DNA from: Bradyrhizobium sp. SSBR45G
Lineage (GTDB): Bacteria; Pseudomonadota; Alphaproteobacteria; Rhizobiales; Xanthobacteraceae
Length of the DNA stretch: 64,000 nucleotides
NCBI RefSeq assembly: GCF_030159255.1
Contig: NZ_BSCT01000013.1
Location: 1-64,000 of the forward strand
Direction: 5' to 3'
The number at the start of each line of letters is the position of its first letter. Position 1 is the first letter of the stretch. Positions 1 through 7,475 of this stretch are shown here, one piece after another. Under the pieces are notes generated by a model. The model searched no databases. It was not told the DNA's origin and saw nothing but the letters and a program-made list of their open reading frames with translations. The position numbers and the translations under genes are program-made.

Positions 1-437
1 CCGCCTCACTGCGGAGGGGCGTTGCGCGCGATCGTCACGACACGCGAGGCGGGGATGCGATGGCCGCGAGAGATCGCAGCGTCCTCTCACGAGGGCGCCG
101 ACGAACGATATCTTGCGGACGTGAAGTCGCAGCGTCCTGACACCCCGACGCTGGTGTCAACTCATGACGAAGCTTCGCTTCGCGTGGGGATGGTGGCCAA
201 CAAGCCCGGCGCACCAGGGAGACTGCGTATAAGCGTGAAGACCGTCGCGCAGGGAATGCCGGCTACGGCAGCACCTGTGGTACCTGCCGCCTGCATTTTT
301 TTCAGCAGGCGGGCCATGGGTGAGGCCTTCACCCGGCATTCCCTGCGCCCTCTGCACTCTCGCGAGGGACGAACTGATTGAGCCACTCGGGCGCGATGCG
401 TCGCGAGAACGAGCTGGTATGCCTCTTGCTGTTTGAG
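1..437. repeat. Dispersed ~400-bp structured repeat, copy 1 (runs to the left edge)
   Basis: This block recurs at 47703-48147. From about 121 to 380 the copies differ at only scattered positions and by a small indel; beyond 380 the match becomes patchy. Inside it are two perfect 16-bp inverted arms, 247-262 and 333-348 (core GCGCAGGGAATGCCGG), enclosing a smaller GCCGCCTGC/GCAGGCGG hairpin around a T-run. An inverted CCGCCTC/GAGGCGG pair brackets the first ~55 bases. The open frames through it appear in both copies but look incidental: no ribosome binding site or recognisable domain. It may be a non-autonomous mobile element or a structured RNA; the sequence alone does not decide. Confidence 0.85.
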
Positions 438-464
438 CCGTGAATTCGCCCCCCACCCACCGCC

Positions 465-606
465 GTAGTCCCGGGCAAGCCGTGACACGCGAAGCGCGTC
501 GCGGCGCCGACCCGGGATCCATACTCCGCGGCGGAGGTGATGTGCGGGCTCCTCATGACGAGCCTGCCTCAAACTCCTCCGAATGGTTATGGGTCCCGGC
601 GCCGCG
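465..606. repeat. Second intergenic repeat family, copy 1
   Basis: A palindrome-like element beginning GTAGTCCCGGGCAAGC and ending near GGGTCCCGGCGCC. It shares its order of blocks (a CCCGG end, GCGCCGACCCGGGATCCATAC, a GAGGTGATG segment, TATGGGTCCCGG) with 48348-48500. It lies directly after the ~400-bp repeat in both places, so the two families travel near each other. No coding sequence is supported here. Confidence 0.6.
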
Positions 607-615
607 TGCCACACC

Positions 616-691
616 CGTCATTGCGAGCGCAGCGAAGCAATCCAGGGTGGTGTGCGGGACTCTGGATTGCTTCGCTGCGCTCGCAATGACG
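616..691. repeat. REP-like palindrome (CGTCATTGCGAGCG family), perfect copy
   Basis: Two perfect 30-bp inverted arms (616-645 and 662-691) surround a 16-nt loop. The outer ends read CGTCATTGCGAGCG and CGCTCGCAATGACG. The same family occurs at 16324-16405, 53965-54046 and 55778-55853. All four copies are intergenic. This one lies downstream of the minus-strand carotenoid genes. Confidence 0.9.
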
Positions 692-740
692 AAATCGGCA
701 GACGAGTCCTGGCTACCAGCGTCGTCCATGGAGAAGTGTA

Positions 741-911
741 TCAGGCCTGATCCGACGGTACGTCGCCCGACCGCTTCCCCGCCTCGCGCTCTCCGGCCTC
801 GCGCTCGGCGCGCTGGCGGTCGAGGCGGCGGCCCTGCCATTCCAGCACCTGCCAGACGGCGACGCACATCGCGACGATGACGAATTCGAGCAGGCCGCCC
901 ATCTCGCTCAT
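741..911 (-). CDS. Small hypothetical membrane-anchored protein (56 aa)
   Basis: A 56-residue frame starting MSEMGGLLEF at 911 and ending with TGA at 741. Residues 5-22 are hydrophobic (a likely single membrane span), followed by a strongly charged, Arg/Glu-rich tail of about 30 residues that could form a helix. That layout resembles real small inner-membrane proteins rather than random frame content. It follows crtB on the same strand after about 140 bp and could be the last gene of the crt/bch transcription unit. No strong ribosome binding site is visible and no family is recognised. Function unknown. Confidence 0.5.
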   Translation of the reverse strand: MSEMGGLLEFVIVAMCVAVWQVLEWQGRRLDRQRAEREAGEREAGKRSGDVPSDQA

Positions 912-1051
912 GGCGTCTCACGCATGTCTGACCAATGGCACTCGCTCATCACATGGCATGTCGTGACGTTGGCGGTCGTGCCAACGCAGTCGTGACGTTG
1001 GCGATCTCCGCCATCGCCCTTCGGCCAGCGCGCGCGCGACGACTTGCCGCG

Positions 1052-2092
1052 CTACGACATCCGTCCCGGGCGCGACAGCTGGTCGCGCCGCTCCAGCCGC
1101 TCGAACAGGTCGATCACCCACAGCGCACGGTCGTGCATGGTCCGGCGCGGCGGCGCGATGGCGTGCGGGCGCTGCGCATCCGCCGTGGCAACGGCATCGA
1201 TCAAAATACGGGCTTCGGGCCGCAGCGGCGCCAGCGACGGCTGCTGCTGCAGCAGAGACACCGCCGCCGCCTTGCCGAGCAGCTGCAGCTTGCGCGGCAT
1301 CGAAACGAATGCACGCTGCGAAAGCGAATCGAATTCGGCGCGTGCGACCTCGCGGCCGATCTCGGCATAGATCAGCCGTGCCGCGTGAATGCCTGGACGG
1401 CAGGTCCATGGCAGGTCGGCGATGCCGGCGGCGGCACGCGCGTAGAACACGTCGGCGACCGCGAGCAGCCGCGCGGTGACGCGGCCGATCCGGTCGTCGA
1501 AGAACGGTGCGACCAGCCAGGTCTCGACGTCGAGCCCCGCCTCGCGCAGCCATTGCCGCGGCAGATAGAGCCGGCCGGCGCGGGCGTCCTCGCCGACATC
1601 GCGCGCGATGTTGGTGAGCTGCATGGCGATGCCGAGATCGCAGGCGCGCCCGATCGTCTCGGGATCACGCCGGTGCATCAGCAGCGACATCATGACGCCG
1701 ACCGTGCCGGCGACGCGGACGGCATAGGCAAGCACGTCGCTCAAGGTCTCGTAGCGGCGGCCCTGGGCATCCCAGGCGAGGCCTTCGAGCAGCGCCTCCG
1801 GCAGCGCGCGCGGAATCGCGAAGTGGACCACCACGCCGGCGAGCGCGCGATCGACCGGACTGTCGTCCGGCGCACCGTCATAGATGCGGTCGAGCCGATC
1901 GTGCAGCACCTCGACCGCATCGACGCGGCGGCTGGGACCATCGATGGCGTCGTCGGCCTCGCGGCAGAACGCATAGAGCGCGACGGCGGGATCGCCGACC
2001 GCGCGCGGCAGGACTTTCGAGGCGGCGAAGAACGTCTTCGATCCGCCTCGCATCAACCGACGACAGATCGCGATGTCTTCCATCCAACTCAT
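1052..2092 (-). CDS. crtB: Phytoene synthase
   Basis: Condenses two geranylgeranyl diphosphates head-to-head to phytoene, the first committed step of C40 carotenoid synthesis; membrane-associated. 346 residues, slightly longer than many CrtB proteins. The first Asp-rich motif is READDAID near residue 45. The second is the signature around MQLTNIARDVGED, followed by RLYLPRQWL. The start overlaps the crtI stop by 4 bp (ATGA), so the two genes are translationally coupled. Next to bch genes this should be the spirilloxanthin-type photosynthetic carotenoid branch rather than the separate canthaxanthin cluster known in some photosynthetic Bradyrhizobium; that assignment is inferred from context. 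Confidence 0.95.
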   Translation of the reverse strand: MSWMEDIAICRRLMRGGSKTFFAASKVLPRAVGDPAVALYAFCREADDAIDGPSRRVDAVEVLHDRLDRIYDGAPDDSPVDRALAGVVVHFAIPRALPEALLEGLAWDAQGRRYETLSDVLAYAVRVAGTVGVMMSLLMHRRDPETIGRACDLGIAMQLTNIARDVGEDARAGRLYLPRQWLREAGLDVETWLVAPFFDDRIGRVTARLLAVADVFYARAAAGIADLPWTCRPGIHAARLIYAEIGREVARAEFDSLSQRAFVSMPRKLQLLGKAAAVSLLQQQPSLAPLRPEARILIDAVATADAQRPHAIAPPRRTMHDRALWVIDLFERLERRDQLSRPGRMS

Positions 2093-3627
2093 CGCCGCTC
2101 CAGCTCATGCGGCGCGGGCACGAGATCATCGAGCACGCGCGCCGAGGACAACACACCCGGCAGGCCGGCGCCGGGATGCGTTCCCGCCCCGACCAGATAC
2201 AGCCGCTCGACCTCTTCGCTCTTGTTGTGCGGCCGGAACCAGGCGCTCTGCATCAACACCGGCTCGAGCCCGAAGGCCGCGCCGCGATAGGACGACAGGC
2301 GATGCTCGAAATCATCCGGCGTCAGCAGCCGCGAGGTCACGATCTCGCTGGCGAGATCCGGCAGCAGCGTCTGGCTCAGCTCCTGCTCGATCCGCTTGCG
2401 GAACGGCTCGGCCGCGGCCGACCAGTCGATGCCGCTTTCCTGATGCGGCACCGGCGACAGCACGTAGAAGGCATCGCAGCCCTCAGGCGCGAGCGACGGA
2501 TCGGTCGCGGTGGGACGATGCAGATAGAGGCTGAAATCATCCGCCAGCACCTTGCGGCGGAAGATGTCGTCGAGCAGCTCGCGATAGCGCGGGCCGAGCA
2601 GGATGGTGTGATGCTCGACATCGTCGTAGCGGCGCTTCGTCCCGAAATACCAGACGAACAGGCTCATCGAATAGCGCGCGCGGTCGATGCGCGCATCGGT
2701 CCAGCGCCGCCGCGGCACTGATGGCAGCAGATGCTTGTAGGTCCAGGCGGCGCAGCCGTTGGAGACGACGACATCGGCGGCGATCGTCTCGCCGGATTGG
2801 AGTCGCACGCCGGTGGCCACGCCATTGCTGGTCGTGATTTCAGCGACGGGCGTCGAGCAGCGCACTGCGCCGCCGAGCCCTTCGATCAGGCTGACGAGGC
2901 CGGTCACCAGCGCGCCGGTGCCGCCCATCGCGAAATGCACGCCCCAGCGGCGTTCGAGATAGGCGATCAGGCAATAGATCGAGGTGGTCGTGAACGGATT
3001 GCCGCCGATCAGCAGCGGATGGAAGCTGAGGATCACGCGCAGCCGCTCGTCGCGGACGTGCTGCGAGACGAGGCCATAGACCGAGCGGAAGCTCTGCAGC
3101 TTGATCATCGCCGGCGCGATCTTGGCCATGTCGAGCAGCGACGAGAACGGCACGTCGCCGAGCTCCTCGAAGCCGATCTTGAAGATCGCCTCGCTCGCCT
3201 TCATGAAGCGCTCGTAGCCGTCGACATCGCCGGGCGAAATTCGCGCCACTTCGGCGCGCATCGCCGCCGGATCGGCCGAGCAGTCGAACACGGTGCCGTC
3301 GTCGAAGCGGATGCGATAGAACGGCGAGATCGGCTTCAGCGTGACGTCGTCGGACATCTTCCGTCCGCACAGCTGCCAGAGCTCCTCGAACAGGAACGGC
3401 GCGGTGACGATGGTCGGGCCGGCATCGAAGGTGAAGCCGTCCTGGCGATGCACATAGGCGCGGCCGCCGGGCGCATCGAGCTGTTCGAACACGGTGACGC
3501 GATAGCCGCGCGCACCGAGCCGGACCGCTGCGGCAAGGCCACCAAAACCGGAGCCGATCACGACCGCATGCGGCCGGTCTCCGAGCGCAGCCGGGACAGC
3601 GGCCTTGATGGTGGAGACGTCGAGCAT
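2089..3627 (-). CDS. crtI: Phytoene desaturase
   Basis: FAD-dependent desaturase that converts phytoene stepwise to neurosporene or lycopene. 512 residues, the normal CrtI length. The N-terminus has the dinucleotide-binding motif GSGFGGLAAAVRLGARGY and the CrtI signature DAPGGRAYV with FDAGPTIVT. The C-terminus carries the second FAD-contact motif, LVGAGTHPGAGLPGVL. It is the upstream partner of crtB with a 4-bp overlap. A perfect 9-bp inverted repeat (3631-3660) and a near-consensus PpsR-like site (3672-3689) lie just upstream, suggesting light/oxygen control. The number of desaturation steps cannot be read from the sequence. Confidence 0.96.
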   Translation of the reverse strand: MLDVSTIKAAVPAALGDRPHAVVIGSGFGGLAAAVRLGARGYRVTVFEQLDAPGGRAYVHRQDGFTFDAGPTIVTAPFLFEELWQLCGRKMSDDVTLKPISPFYRIRFDDGTVFDCSADPAAMRAEVARISPGDVDGYERFMKASEAIFKIGFEELGDVPFSSLLDMAKIAPAMIKLQSFRSVYGLVSQHVRDERLRVILSFHPLLIGGNPFTTTSIYCLIAYLERRWGVHFAMGGTGALVTGLVSLIEGLGGAVRCSTPVAEITTSNGVATGVRLQSGETIAADVVVSNGCAAWTYKHLLPSVPRRRWTDARIDRARYSMSLFVWYFGTKRRYDDVEHHTILLGPRYRELLDDIFRRKVLADDFSLYLHRPTATDPSLAPEGCDAFYVLSPVPHQESGIDWSAAAEPFRKRIEQELSQTLLPDLASEIVTSRLLTPDDFEHRLSSYRGAAFGLEPVLMQSAWFRPHNKSEEVERLYLVGAGTHPGAGLPGVLSSARVLDDLVPAPHELERR

Positions 3628-3630
3628 GAC

Positions 3631-3660
3631 CGAAAGCGTAAATCGGAATTGACGCTTTCG
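3631..3660. promoter_or_regulatory. Perfect 9-bp inverted repeat upstream of crtI
   Basis: CGAAAGCGT (3631-3639) and ACGCTTTCG (3652-3660) are exact reverse complements with a 12-nt gap, starting 3 bp upstream of the crtI start codon. No T-run follows on the minus strand. It could be an operator, an RNA hairpin that affects crtI translation, or a weak bchO terminator. Confidence 0.45.
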
Positions 3661-3671
3661 CCAGTCAAAAA

Positions 3672-3689
3672 CGTCAACTCAACTGGACA
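3672..3689 (-). promoter_or_regulatory. Candidate PpsR/CrtJ-type operator upstream of crtI
   Basis: On the minus strand this reads TGTC-N10-GACG, one mismatch from the PpsR consensus TGTC-N10-GACA. It sits about 45 bp upstream of crtI and overlaps the last codons of bchO. PpsR represses carotenoid and bacteriochlorophyll genes under oxygen in many purple bacteria. PpsR usually binds paired sites; no second clear site was found here, so this stays tentative. Confidence 0.3.
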
Positions 3690-4584
3690 TTTCCTGCTGC
3701 ACTGCGAGGAGGCCCACCCGTCCGGCGGCAGCAACGATCAGCTCCGCGATCCGCGCCGGCTGCTCCTCATGGGCCAAATGACCAAGGCCCTCAATGAGTT
3801 CGAGCTGCGCCTGCGGCACCAATTGGCGCACCCGACGGGCCACGTCCGGGGTGATGGCATGGTCGTGAGTCGCGGCAATGAGCAGCAGCGCGGTCTTCAG
3901 CCGCGGCAGGTCGCGCACCAGCGGATTGAGGTCCCAGTTCGCCATCATCTCCAGCGCGGCGCCGACATGGCCCGGGCTGCCGACGAGCCGGCGGTAGAGC
4001 CGCTCGCCATTGGAATCGAGCGTCGATCCGGTCGCCTTGAGCAGGCGGTGCACCGCCGCTGGATCGCGGCCGCGCCAGGCGAACAGCCGCGGCACCAGCG
4101 GGTTGAGCGCCATCATCTTGGCGAGCGGCGACAAGAACTGCGCCGCCACGCCGCCGAACGGCAGATAGGCGCCGTTGAGGCTGACGATCAGCTTCGGCGC
4201 GATCAGGCCGTCGAGCGTCATCCGGGTGAGGATCGCAGCCCCCGCCGAGTGGCCGATGACAATGTCCGGCGTGATCGCCAGCTGCTCGCACAGAGCTGCG
4301 AGATCGTGCGACATTCCCGGCAGCGACAGCCGCTGCCAGTTCGGCGTGGAGGTGAAGCCATGGCCGGACAGATCCGGCGCGACGATGGTGAAGTGCGTCG
4401 CCAGCAGCGGCGCGAGGTCGCGCCAGGAATGGGTGGCCGCGCCGGTGCCATGGGCCAGCAGGGCGACCGGCCCCTGCCCCATCACCTGGACGTGCCAGCG
4501 AATCCCGCCGGCGTCGACGAAGCGGCTCGCCTCGCGGTTCGGCCAAGTGCGGCCGTCGATGCTCCAGCTCGGCTTGTCGCTCAT
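3679..4584 (-). CDS. bchO: BchO, magnesium-chelatase accessory alpha/beta hydrolase
   Basis: Alpha/beta-hydrolase-fold protein of the bchIDO group, linked to magnesium insertion into protoporphyrin IX; its exact reaction is not established. 301 residues from the ATG at 4584 (a GTG at 4596 would add four). The oxyanion region is LLAHGTGAATHSW, the nucleophile elbow is GHSAGA with Ser near 113, and the catalytic His lies in GLGHLAHEEQP near the C-terminus. It lies downstream of bchI-bchD, separated from bchD by another alpha/beta hydrolase, and is followed by crtI on the same strand. The family assignment rests on the fold, the conserved elbow and the position. Confidence 0.88.
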   Translation of the reverse strand: MSDKPSWSIDGRTWPNREASRFVDAGGIRWHVQVMGQGPVALLAHGTGAATHSWRDLAPLLATHFTIVAPDLSGHGFTSTPNWQRLSLPGMSHDLAALCEQLAITPDIVIGHSAGAAILTRMTLDGLIAPKLIVSLNGAYLPFGGVAAQFLSPLAKMMALNPLVPRLFAWRGRDPAAVHRLLKATGSTLDSNGERLYRRLVGSPGHVGAALEMMANWDLNPLVRDLPRLKTALLLIAATHDHAITPDVARRVRQLVPQAQLELIEGLGHLAHEEQPARIAELIVAAAGRVGLLAVQQEMSS

Positions 4585-4629
4585 GCCGTCGACCACTGCA
4601 GATGGCGCTCGAGCCCGCGCCGAAACGGC

Positions 4630-5598
4630 TCACGCGCCGGCGGCGCGTGCCAGGAAATCATCGTAGCTGGCGACGACTTTATCAAGCTGCTCGAAATGCG
4701 GCATGGCCCCGGTCTGCATCACCTGGATGCGCCAGTTCGGCAGGCCTTCGACGGCATGCTTGCCGTTATAGTCGACGAAATCGCCGCGCACGCCATGCAC
4801 CATCCACACCGGCATCGCCAGCGCCTGGTACAGCTTCAGCGCATGGACGCTGAACATGTAGCCGGACACGAAGGAGTACGGCGCATTCTCGGCGCCCGGC
4901 TGGTGGGTGGTGATGTAGTCGTATTCGAGAAGACCCTCGTCGATCTCCTTGCGGCCGAAGGTCTTGCGCAGGAAGAAACGGATGCTGGCCCGCGACGTCA
5001 GCAGCGAAAAGAAGCGGTGCTTCCACAGCGGCACGGTGAAGATGTTGCGCAGCCACGGCATCGCACGGGTCGCATTCCTGTCGCCGCCCGTCTTGGCCGC
5101 GGCTTCCGCACGGCGATCGAAGCCGGTCGGGCTGATCAGGCCGAGGGTCCGAAACAGGTTGGCGGCCTCGGCGCCGGCGCGTGCGGCGAATTCGCAGCCC
5201 AGCGACACGGCGATGGCGTCGATGCCGGCCCCGCCATGACGACGGCTGATCTCGTTGGCGGCAAGCAGGATCGCATCGGTCATCAGGCGCGGCGTGTAGA
5301 TGCGGTCGGCGCGGTCCGACAGCCCGAAGCCGGGCAGATCCAGCGCGTAGACCTGCCGGGTCCGGCGATAGTGCTCGAACAGCGGCTTGATCTCATAGGC
5401 CGAGGCCGCCGCATTGACGCTGTGGATCAGCAGCAGCGGCGGCTGACCGGAGGGACCTGCCGGCCCGTCGGCATAGCAGGTAATGCGGCCGACCCGGGGG
5501 TCCGCGAGCTCGAAGCGCGGCGCCGACAGCGGCGGCGGCATCGTCGGCTCGCGCATCATCGCGTCACGATCGGTCGGTTCGGCGGTGGCGAGCTGCAT
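4630..5598 (-). CDS. Alpha/beta hydrolase between bchD and bchO
   Basis: 322 residues from the ATG at 5598, chosen because AAGGAG lies 6 nt upstream; an ATG at 5619 is possible but has no such site. The fold signs are LLLIHSVNAAASAYE (oxyanion loop), YALDLPGFGLSDR, and a likely nucleophile near Ser132 in AVSLGCE, where the usual first Gly of GxSxG is Ala. A His near the C-terminus (GAMPHFEQ) could complete the triad. It starts with a low-complexity region of about 25 residues. Its place between bchD and bchO, same strand, suggests a role in photopigment synthesis, but the substrate is unknown and no established Bch name fits. Confidence 0.8.
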   Translation of the reverse strand: MQLATAEPTDRDAMMREPTMPPPLSAPRFELADPRVGRITCYADGPAGPSGQPPLLLIHSVNAAASAYEIKPLFEHYRRTRQVYALDLPGFGLSDRADRIYTPRLMTDAILLAANEISRRHGGAGIDAIAVSLGCEFAARAGAEAANLFRTLGLISPTGFDRRAEAAAKTGGDRNATRAMPWLRNIFTVPLWKHRFFSLLTSRASIRFFLRKTFGRKEIDEGLLEYDYITTHQPGAENAPYSFVSGYMFSVHALKLYQALAMPVWMVHGVRGDFVDYNGKHAVEGLPNWRIQVMQTGAMPHFEQLDKVVASYDDFLARAAGA

Positions 5599-5732
5599 GA
5601 ATTGCTCCTTTGGGGACATCGCGTCGAACGGCCGAACAAGCGCGCAGCAGCGGACGGGCCACCATAACCGTGACGGCTCATCTTGTCAGGCACTCCTCGG
5701 AACGCGCTCCGACGGGCCCGGTTCCACGCATC

Positions 5733-7475
5733 TCAGTTGCGGCCGGCCTGGTCCATCACGGCCTGCGACAGCCGCGCGGCGTCGGCGTAAGGCAGCGCGA
5801 CGTAGCGGGCCTGCATCGCGCCGGCGAGCTGCGCCGCCTTGTCCTGCGGCCGCGGCGAGGTGTCGACCAGCACGACGGGGATGCCGGTGAGCGCGAGCTG
5901 CCTGGCAGCGACCAGCGCCTCCGCCTCGGCCTCGCTGCGCCCGCCCAGGCCGTCGCGTGCGACGTTGGCGCGGCCGTCGGTCATCAGCACGATGGTCGGC
6001 GTCTGGCCCTTGGCGCGCACGGCGAGCGCGAGCTCGGTGGCAGCCCAGATCGCCGCCGACAGCGGCGTGCCGCCGCCGCCCGGCAAGCCAGCGAGGCTGC
6101 GCTTGGCCCGCGTCAGCGAACGCGTCGGCGGCAGCAGCAGCTCGGCGCTCCTGCCACGGAACGCGATCAGCGCCACCTCGTCGCGGCGGATGTAGCATTC
6201 GGCGAGCAGCAGCTCGACGGCGCCCTTCGCTTCGGCGAGCCGCTGCAGCGCCGAGGAGCCGGAGGCATCGACGACGAAGATCGTCGTGGTGCCCGAGCGC
6301 TGCTTGAAGCGCGTGATGCGGATGTCGTCCATGTGGACGATCAGCCGGCCGCTCTTGCCCGCGCGCTGCGTCCGCCGCCGCAGCGGCTGCCACGGCGCCG
6401 CCGCGCGCAAGGTTTCGAGCACGTTGAGCCGCGCACCCGCCCGCCATTCGCCACGGCGCGCACCGATCGGGCGGCCGCGCTTCGGCGCCTTCTGCGCCGT
6501 GCCCTGCTTGCTGGCGCTGCTGCTGCGGACGCGGGTGGCGCGCTCCTCCTGCAGCCGCTTCAGCAGGTCGAGTGGAATGGCCGCCTGCGCCGCGTCGAGC
6601 ACGCGATCCTCGAGCGGACCGTCCTCGATCGGCTTGTCGCTCTCGTTCTGCTGATCGTCCCCCGGGGGCTCATCGGGCTGCGAGTCAGGCTCTGCATCCT
6701 CTGTGGCCGGCACACGGGTGGCACGCGGCGCCAGCACCAATCGCGCTGCGCAGGCGATGTGCGGCTCGTTCACCGTGCTTGCGCCATCGAGCGCCGCAGC
6801 GATGCGCGCGACGCGGCACGCCAGCAGCGGCGCCCGCAGCGAATCGATGCCGAGCGCGCACGCGGTCGCGGTCAGCGCCGTGATGGCTTCGTCGGACAGA
6901 CGAACCTGCGGCAGCAGCGCACGCGCGGCCGCGATGTCTGACGATTTGAACAGGCTCTCGGCGAGATCGGCGCGCGCAACCCTCCCGAGATCGAGATGGC
7001 AGGCGAGCCGATCAGCCAGCGCGGCGGACACGTGCTCGTCACCAATGCCTTCGTCGAGCGCGATCAGGCCGAACCGCGCCGGAGCGCGCAGCGACAGGCC
7101 ATCGCGCTCGATGCTGACCGTGCCAGTGTCGAGCGCGACGGATAAATGCGCCACGGTCGACGGCGCCATGCGCTCGGCCATCACGGCGATCAGCACGCCG
7201 CCATCGGCCTCGGCGAGCAGGCCGCGCTGCGCCGCCGGGCGGCCGGCCTGCAGAGTCGCCGCAAGATCGAGCCCGCCGAGCAGCCGGTCATCCGAGATCG
7301 ACGCCGGAAGCTTGCGCAGCGGCGTCGATGGCGGCATCAGCTCGCGCAGCAGATCGAGCCACTGCTCGCGCACCGGCCCCGCTCCTGCGCGCAGCAGAAT
7401 GGAAGCAGCAGGATCGATCGCCGCCAGCGCCGCCGCGATGACAGCATCGGTCCAGATCGCAGCGCCGCCGCTCAC
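5733..7475 (-). CDS. bchD: Magnesium chelatase subunit D
   Basis: Platform AAA+ subunit of the ATP-dependent enzyme that inserts Mg2+ into protoporphyrin IX, the first committed step to bacteriochlorophyll. 580 residues in three parts: an N-terminal AAA-like domain (about 1-250) without an intact Walker A, as usual for BchD; an acidic, Pro-rich linker (about 257-290); and a C-terminal von Willebrand A domain with the MIDAS motif DASGSS near 403. It starts with GTG at 7475, overlapping the bchI stop by 4 bp. It works with BchI (ATPase) and BchH (porphyrin-binding; not in this window). Confidence 0.95.
   Translation of the reverse strand: MSGGAAIWTDAVIAAALAAIDPAASILLRAGAGPVREQWLDLLRELMPPSTPLRKLPASISDDRLLGGLDLAATLQAGRPAAQRGLLAEADGGVLIAVMAERMAPSTVAHLSVALDTGTVSIERDGLSLRAPARFGLIALDEGIGDEHVSAALADRLACHLDLGRVARADLAESLFKSSDIAAARALLPQVRLSDEAITALTATACALGIDSLRAPLLACRVARIAAALDGASTVNEPHIACAARLVLAPRATRVPATEDAEPDSQPDEPPGDDQQNESDKPIEDGPLEDRVLDAAQAAIPLDLLKRLQEERATRVRSSSASKQGTAQKAPKRGRPIGARRGEWRAGARLNVLETLRAAAPWQPLRRRTQRAGKSGRLIVHMDDIRITRFKQRSGTTTIFVVDASGSSALQRLAEAKGAVELLLAECYIRRDEVALIAFRGRSAELLLPPTRSLTRAKRSLAGLPGGGGTPLSAAIWAATELALAVRAKGQTPTIVLMTDGRANVARDGLGGRSEAEAEALVAARQLALTGIPVVLVDTSPRPQDKAAQLAGAMQARYVALPYADAARLSQAVMDQAGRN

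Noticed and set aside
22..381. Open frame of 119 codons through the dispersed repeat
   Set aside because: The same frame recurs in the second copy at 47.8 kb, but it has no ribosome binding site or domain, and palindromic arms explain the conservation. Treated as repeat, not gene.
924..961. Two TGT/TGG-N12-ACT/ACA look-alikes near crtB's 3' side
   Set aside because: Each has a mismatch in a key base and lacks the inner C and G of the PpsR consensus; they lie downstream of crtB, not at a start.
2731..5667. Very long antisense open frame (978 codons)
   Set aside because: Lies opposite crtI, bchO and the hydrolase gene. High GC removes stop codons in antisense frames; composition is Arg/Ala/His-rich with no domain.
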